A stretch of 64,000 bases of DNA from Luidia sarsii (lineage: Eukaryota > Echinodermata > Asteroidea > Paxillosida > Luidiidae), in assembly GCA_949987565.1 (NCBI GenBank), contig OX465110.1, forward strand, positions 1,398,233 through 1,462,232, read 5' to 3'. Below are positions 46,201 through 55,200 of this stretch, one piece after another (position 1 is the stretch's first letter; the number at the start of each line of letters is the position of its first letter). The translations under genes were made by a program, and so were the position numbers. The notes beneath the pieces were generated by a model, which saw nothing but the letters and a program-made list of their open reading frames with translations, did no database searches and was not told the DNA's origin.

Positions 46201-49200
46201 CAGCTGCCTATATTTTCATTTTTCAGCGGGCAAAGCACCAAGCTCTCTCTGTGCTTTTAATCGTAAGTAGGGAAAACCCTCATTGAATCACTTTCTCCTT
46301 GACACCATTGGTCTCCTTATCTTATCGAGTAAATAAAACGGATTTCAACAAATTGATTTTGCAATTGCATAATGTATTTATCTTTAGATCCAAATGGTAC
46401 CTTCATAACATAGACAAGTACAGAAACCATCTGAATACAATTTTTTTTGGGGGGGATTAAAAATCCATGATGTCATCCCGGAATTGTAGAGAAGTGAAAA
46501 ACTCTCCACGCTTCCACCGTTGGGGGCATCTATCACTGGTACCCTTCTCAATACACACATTTCATATGGGGAATCAGAGAACCAGTTATTGTGACGTACA
46601 TTTTTTGTATACAGGGGAACTCGCTTGTCCTTAGTTACAATGCGACAACAAAAACATTGGTACAATCGCGGTGTGTATATCGTGTGTATTTCGGTGACTT
46701 TTGTCAAAATTTTTGGAGGACCTGACATTTCAATCCTAGCAGGACCAAAGGCGTCTCAAACAAGGGCAGAAAGGCTGAGAGAGGTTGAATTGTAGTCGGT
46801 GGTTAGCTCAGATTGAAATACGGGGATTTAACGAGAGAAGACAAGGCAAAGATTCTTAGTTAGTTACATACAGTCTAGTCAGAGTAACTTGGACCCGACA
46901 AGTCACCCTTTTTTTATCAAATTTTGAAAATTTGAGATTCGGGTGACTGTACAGTCACCCGAATCTCAAAATTTCAAAATTCGATAAAAAAGGGTGACTT
47001 GTCGGGTCCAAGTTACTCGGACTATATACAGTCCAAGGATTCACATTTTCTCTCAAGATATCCAATTCGAAAGGTGGGCTGAGATATCACAAGCATCAGA
47101 CAAGTCCTCCATGCCTAGAGCATGTGAAAGCTACATGTACAATGTACAAGGACAAACCAGCCAATTAATTGTGGCAATAGTAGTCACAGGTGTGGTTTTT
47201 TTTCCCCCACATGACCAAGCAAGTGTCCAGTGCCTATTGCATAAAAATCCTTCAACAATTGAAAGGTCGTTATGTAATTTACGCATATTAATTGTCGGCA
47301 CAGCAGCCTGCCTTGCCTTTCCCCCCAAAAAACACCAAAAATACAATAAAAATGGCAACAATTAGGAGGGTCTGACGTTTTGATGATTGCATGATTTTAG
47401 TTAATTTAGCCAGTAAGCAGTTTGCAATATTTCTGCATGTATTACAATCAAAGAATGGATGACTAGCGTATGACGTCAAGCCCTTATTGTGTTATCCTGC
47501 GTTGCCACAGTTACGCCCAGCCTCAGCGCAGTTCTTGTGACAGTCGCACACACACACACAAAAACCTGATTGTCATGGAAACTCCGCTGCACAATGAAGT
47601 CACCGTACGCATCATCATTGTGGTTACCAAGATACACGTGGAAACGTAAATGTAAAAGAAAAAAATGCGGAATTGAAAATTTTTCAAAAAAGTCAAAATC
47701 GCTGACTGGTTCAATGATTTCAATATACCGGTATATGATGATGATTTTAATGCACATGTACATGTACATGTACATGTACAGTATGTTTCCCTTTTAAAAG
47801 CCTAATATTCAGAAATCATATAGAGCGTTGTACTGTATTTTGAAGGTCTGGGCAGGGTTAGTCTTTTAGGCTAAAAACAGAGTCCTTAAGAAACTACCGG
47901 TACTTTTTGGATTGTGCAAATAAAATAACGAAACAACAAAATGATCTTTGATTGGGTAATCATTGCTGCCTGGCTGGGACATAATCTCCTCTCAGAGTCG
48001 TTGGGTCTTGCGATTTATCTCCGACTTCAGGATTTTGAAGTGTCTCCTTCGTCATCAGTGATGGTTCATTGACGGTGGCCGCCCGGCGTGCACAAGGCCT
48101 GTCAGCTTGGCTGGCACACTGCGAGTGGTTACCAATCAATAAATGGACCAGTATAGACCGGTAAGTGACCGCACAGACCGGGATGGGTAGGGCATCGGTG
48201 CTGTGCATAATTTGCTCGCACTCTTCAACAACGGAGAATTTTATATGAGTGTAGGTGGTGCAATGGTGACGATCATTGAGATGACTCAGAGCTGATTTGT
48301 AAGATACGCGTGCAGGCTTTATCTTGGGTAGGTGACCCATTTGACAAGTGTATGAACATGCATGTAATTGTGTACTGGTATGTACACATGTAAATGTTAG
48401 CATGTACAGGTACCAGTATTCATGTACAGCCAAGCACATCTAATAAATTAATTACTTCAGCCTAAGATCAATAATAGAGTAATATTCAAAAATGTTGCAA
48501 ACTGCTTGCTGACTGAAAATATGACAAAGATGCAAATACTGTATGAGGACCAGCTATCTGACATTCTGATCCTAGCAGGACCTTTTTTTTTCTTCAAAAT
48601 ATGGCAGAAAGGTCTTTGAAATGTCATGGCCTCATTTTTGATGAGTACAGTCTGAGAATGAAGTTTACATGTACATCTGTACATAAGGGTACCGGTATGT
48701 ATTGTACAGTACATGTACATATACATGTATGTACATGTACATGTACATGTACATGTACACTGTACTAGGCTCCTTCCTTTCATGCTGCCAGTAGTGCAGT
48801 GAGGTAAAATACACAATGCTGGGGTCTGAGACAATGACTGTAGTTCCATAGTTCACTAATTCCAAACCAAAAGTGTGATCTGTTGATTCACACCATATTA
48901 TTACAAGTACCACAGCTACGTGTATTTGCTCATGTCTAGGGAATGGAGTCAATGGACACCACATTGACAACAGTTGATCAGGAAGTTTACTCTGCAAAAC
49001 CACACATGGATTTATGAGTGTGGTTTGTGGTTAGCTGATAGTGTGGGCAGGGGCAGTGGCTCTCAAGGCAGCGGCCCAACTTTTAACTCAGACACAACTG
49101 TAGAAGTCTGAAGAGCTTCCCTACGTACGCACAGAAAGCGCCTGTGCATAATAACACGGACCTCATGAGTGGAACTCAGTGAGGGCATACCGTAAAGCAT

Positions 49201-52200
49201 CTTCACGGCTCCAAACGATTGCCGATGAATGGGGATGACTGTTATCCTCTCTCCAACAGCCTTCTCCTTCGGACAAACCCCACCGCTCAATAACCTCCCT
49301 CCCCCCTCGCCAGGTCTTAAGCGGTCTCTCTTTCATGCCCATTGTTAGCGGACAGAGGGAGGGCAGGAGGGTGGCAGTGCAGTGTCATGCGACTGACGCA
49401 TGCACCGAGGTTATAGAGGAGTTTATACAGGAGAGAGCTTGGTGGCGAGGGAGAAGGCTTCATGTAGGTGTGTACCGGTAGATCCAGTGTTGTGGGTACC
49501 GACCAAGACAAGATTTTTTATTTTTTTTTTTTTTTTTTTGGGGGGGGAGTTACGTCAGTACCACCACAATATGGCTGTTTTGTTGTTGTTGTTGTTGTTG
49601 AAGCACTGCCCTGTCAGCGACTCCAACCATGTCTTGAGTTCCCATACGCAGCTCACGGATAAAGGCAGACAGCATAATCTGGAAACAACCAACTTCTTAG
49701 GGCGGAGGGGACAAGGTCTTCCCGGCAGACTGGTCTGACAGACATCGATGAATTGTTCAACATTCCTACCATTTTCAAAACCAAAATAAAAACAAATAGG
49801 GCCCACTTGAAGTGGTTGGCTGTAAGCAATTTTGGCGCTTGCACATGAAGGAAATACTTCCCGAGTGCGAAACTGGACAAAGATTTAGGAAGGTTTGCGG
49901 TGACACCATGTATAAGGTCTCTCAAAGGAAGAGGTGTGGTTCTGAAAAGAACCTGAGTGGTAACTCGACGTTTCAACCAGTATGCTCTGGCCGTCATCAG
50001 GAGACCAGAGCATACTGGTTGAAACGTCGAGTTACCACTCGGGTTCTTTTCAGAATCACACCTCTTCCTTTGAGAGACCTTATACATGGTGTCACCGCAA
50101 ACCTTCCTATATTGATTCACCCACCATGCAAAGCCTTTCTTATTTGGACAAAGATTCATTGCCTCCATGTTGCTCAATGGCACAGCATAAATGTGTGAAT
50201 GAACGAATTGACAAAGAGTCAGGATGTGGTGGCGATAATGGCCTAGCCTTGCTGTCAACTGGAAAAATGGTTGCTTCTAATCACTAGAAATGTGTGCTAA
50301 GCTGATCAATCCGCTTCTCCAAAATTTAAGTTGAATAACAAATAGTCTAACAAATACCCTTGTGGAAGGTGATATACAAAAATGTTGCAAACTGCTTACT
50401 GACTAAAATTATCAAAATGCAAATCTTAAAATTTAGTGGGCCTGACGTTTTGATCCTGGCAGAACCACAAATACCCTTGTGGATTCAAATTTGTAAAACC
50501 ATTGTGCTTTTTATGTAGAATGTTCCTCTAAAGCATTTAGATTTGGAAATGTTTTCTAAAGCCCCCCCCCCACAAAAAAAAACTCAATACCTTTTCTACT
50601 TTGACCATAAAATTCAGAATGCATTTTACTTTTCATTTTTTTTCAATGTTCCAAATATTGAAATGAAATTCTAAATGTGTAAAATGATGAACTTGTACAA
50701 AAATGGTGCAAACCACCGACTTGAATTATCTAGAATACGGTAAACACATCTTAATGTTTCTAATGGCCTTATGTTTCCATCCTAACAAGACCTTTCTCAA
50801 AATGTAGGATAAGATTTTTTTTTTTCCAAATTCAATTCAAAGGTGATACATGTATTATATTTATAACTTGTGAATGCCCATGGTTTTGAACAAGATGGGT
50901 ATTGTACATGTATGTATGTGCAAAGTCTGCGTATATGTCCTTAATTATACAGTGTACATGTACATGTACATTATATTACCGGTAATTATAATATGCAATC
51001 ATCGTGACTAGCATAGTGTAACCCTCGGTCTGCGATGATGTCATCAAAGGAACTAACCCACTCTCTGTTTCACAAAGACAACCGCTGCTGATCTAAATAA
51101 CATGTGGACCAATCCTAATTATACGGGCTATACTGTATGAAAGCGATATTGCCATAGTAACTCACACTGTGACATCATACTCTGTCTGTAGCTTCTAATT
51201 AAAACTGTTGTGCTTTTATGGGAGTAGTTCTGGATTTAGGCTTATATTATTTTTTGGGGGGAAATTCTGTCTAGTGTAAAACTGTGTATTGGATGACATG
51301 ACAGTAAGTTAAAATCCAGATGAGTCTTGTTTTTAATCATGAACAGTACATTTGCAAATTGCTTACTGATCGGATATCATAAAGGAACAAGGATTGCCTG
51401 ATGTTCCGATCCTAGCAGGATGTTTCACAAAGACACAATCATTCTGCCTTTGAGAAAGGTCATGCTAGGATCGAAACATTAGGCCCACTAAATTTTGGAA
51501 TTTTGATATTTTTATACAGTGCATAATTGCTGTATAAAATGTATACCAATTACAAAATGTTATAAAATGTACACATATGTACTGTACATGTGCATAGTGC
51601 TGATCCTAGCAGGACCTTTCTCAAAGGAAGAGAAAGGTCCTGCTAGGCTCGAAACGTCAGGCCCACTAAATTTTAATATTGTTAAATGATTAAAATCTGG
51701 ATGACAAAGAGTAATATATGAAGCTAGCATTCTATTCCTTGTGCATACAGTAGGCTACCATTGCAAGAAAGACAGCACACATACAGTATATTGGTCAATG
51801 GATATAGCCTATGGGGTGAAATTCAACTCTTGTTTTTGCATTTGGATAAAATATTTTACTTTGTTAATATCAATAAAAAAATATATTCTCCTTTGTTATA
51901 TAAATACTGCATGCACTGATAGGCACTGATAACAAATTCAAGGCTGCACTTAAACCACAAAAAAATCCAGGAAATCAGAAGCAGATTCCTGCATCTAACA
52001 AAACTATTTTTTTTTTGGGGGGGGGGGGTCATCTAAAATGGAGTCTTTAGATTTTTAGAGGGATAAAGGTTCTGATTCTTGTTCAGACTTTTTTCTAAAA
52101 GACCTTTAAAGAAGGTCCTGCTAGGATCTGAAAATGGTCAGATCTGCAACGTGGTTCCTTCAAGTAAGAAAGCAAGTCTGTAATATTTCTGTATCAATTG

Positions 52201-55200
52201 ATGCAGTTAATCCATTTCATCCTCTGCAGCAGCAATGGTTACGGCACTCTCTGTGGTCGTCATTAGAAACCAATTGCATATTCAGATCAGGCTAATCAAA
52301 TTTCTCTTTCAGGGACGAATCCCGAGGGAGCGTGACCAGTGACCACGATGAGGATTTGCCTAGTTACCGAGGGCTTCCTCCAATGGTTTATAATCCTTCT
52401 TGAGATGGAATAGGACGTGCACAGACAAGGGGGAAATGGGAGATGAATGAAACTCATAAATATGCATGATGAATACATCACAAATAAATCAATATATGCA
52501 TAGATTAATGGGTTGAATGGAGTCTCTTTTGTATACATGTACACGTACACACATGTACATTGTACATGTGTGTACGTGTACAATATAATTATATGTACCT
52601 GTATACATGATTGCAGGCAGTACATGTACAGTGAACACTGTACATGTAGGCCCCCTATTGATAAATAAATTATTAATTAAACAAACCAAATTTACCCACA
52701 CAATTTGAGAAATTTCTTTTTGGGACATACATACATGTACATGTACATGTATCTGTATACATGTAGGTTTTGGGTTAGTATTAGTAAACTAATGAAGAAA
52801 TTAGTGAATGAGTAAACTCATTTAGGTTAATTATTGATGAGTAAATTTATTCTAGAAAAATAATAAATTTCTAATAATTTAATCAACAGAACTATTTCTT
52901 TTAATTTAAAAATCTGAACAAATGACCTTGAATAAAATAGTGAAGAAATGTGTTTTGTTAAGCAGCGACTGTTTAATTGCGCATTTCATCAGAAGGGGTG
53001 TACATGAACATGTGGTAGGCCGACCTAATGTACAAACTATAAAGTTCATTGAGGAGTAACTGGGTTTTTCTATTTGAACACCCCTCTACCAAAGTGTAGC
53101 ATCCCATCATGATTATTCATTAGGATGAGGGGTCAAGGAACTCTACAGTTGAGTGGCTCAAAGAATGTCTTGAGGTGAATGTGGTGCAGTTCATTCTGTG
53201 TCTGGGGTTCAGGGCCCAGCCTGTGGTGTGGGGCACATGTTTGCTGTGCTTACATGTACCGGTATTATTACACATCATGTACTGTAGCTACTAAGGGCGT
53301 TGCCCATATCAAAGAAGATCTTATGATAGCTGTAAGTATCAGCAGGTTATCACCCTATAGCCGCATTTCCACTGGACTTATTTTGGTTAAAGTAACCGAG
53401 ACGATGGTTACTTTGACCAAAATAAGTCCAGTGGAAGGTTTTTCTTCGGTGGGGGAGGGATGCCGTATTTTTTCTCGAAAGGAGTTTTTTGTCTTTCTTC
53501 TTGAAAAAGGTCAGGACTCTTGAGTGCTAGGATCAATCCGTCACTTCACCAGGCCCTCTAAATTTTGGACAATTGCTTCTGAGATTCTAGTCATTTTAAA
53601 AATGTAGAAGGGCCTGAGGTTTCGACACTAGCAGGGCCTTTCTCAATGGCAGAATGGTTCTTTTCAGTCCATAGCAATTAAAAACAACCGGGCCAGCTAG
53701 CAAGAGACTAGGGCCTTTAGGTAGGCGGCCATTTTGTTTGGAAAGCAAATACGTGGTAGGTGGCTGATGTGGAAGTACCGGTACGTAGACTGCATGCAGT
53801 TGTCCAATAGAGGTCATTATATGCCCCGGCCCCCGCCCATGCATACGTAGAAATAGAATCTGCAATCTCCATGACAACCTGGACAATTTTTACCCCTCAG
53901 TCTCGCCATGCATCCAAGAGGAGCTGTCTCATCCACCAAACTCTTGCATGTACATGTATATGTAGGCAGCAGGATCAATTCAGGGCAGCAGTTTGTTGGT
54001 CACAACCAAGAATTGCCTTCGACCATCATTGCACTGAAGATTTTCCCAAGCAACAGTAGCTCAGATGGTAAGAGCGCTGGTAGTGGTACATGTACACAAA
54101 ACCAAGGGTTTGGGGTTCAAGTCCCTGGCTGGTCCAATCAGAGTTTTCTGTACCATTTTTCAATTTATTTAAAGAGTTTAAGAGTTCCAGGTCAATCTTT
54201 GCTTTTATTTATTTCAATAAGAATACAAACTTCTGTAACTTTTTTCGCAGCACTGAAGCAAGGACCAAACCAATTCTTGGTATTGCTACAATGCACATGT
54301 ACATGTACGTCAGACTTGTGCATCAAACACAAGGGGTTTTCAAACTTGGCAAAATCTCCGGGGATTTCTCGAAAATTCCCCCCCCCCCCCACCGGGCAGG
54401 GAATTTGGTCCGTCTGTTGACTCTGTTCACACTACCAAAGAAATTCTCAGGGACATGTTTTTTCCTGGGGAATATTTACCCCTGTTTGGGAGTAGGGTAG
54501 AAGGAGAAAACCCTGGGTTTTTTACGTTTGTCCCGGGGAAAAGCAACTACTGTACATGTAGTGTGAGGTTTTTCACTTACCATACCACACCTTTTTACGT
54601 CTATCGAAGAATAAGATCTTCAGAAAGTACGCCGGGTTTTCACATTCCCCGGGGAATGTTTGCCAGTGTGAAATGACCGTGTATACTGGTACTAGTGTCC
54701 CCATGAGTTACCAAATGGGTCCAGTGTGAATGGTTGCGGGCGTGTTGTTGGGGATTTATTCCCAGGGGATTGGGACCGTGGAGGTGTCGCCTCCCTCCAC
54801 TGGAGGACTACCAGGGGTATGCTCAGCCGCCCACTCCATTGTAAGATGGACGCCCACCTCACCCCAATCACCTGCGAGGATTACTTATTGTTCTCAAGAC
54901 TGGCTAGCTGCTTAGCCAATGCTCCCCTGCTGCTGAGCTTTCCAAGAAGTCCAAAAATATCTCAAGGAGGAGAGGGGGGACTGGAAGTCTCAGAATAGAA
55001 AGTGGGCTTTTCAGGTTTTAGTATATATGGAAGACCCAGGGCTGACTGGTCTGGATGTCCTACACTAGTACACTTATGTACAGTATACAGTGTATACATA
55101 CATTGTAATAGGGGGCTCATACACTGAAGGCACTACTCTAATGAGGCAGAGCTTTGTACACTGTACATACATGTATGTATGTAAAGGCTAGCCACAAGTC

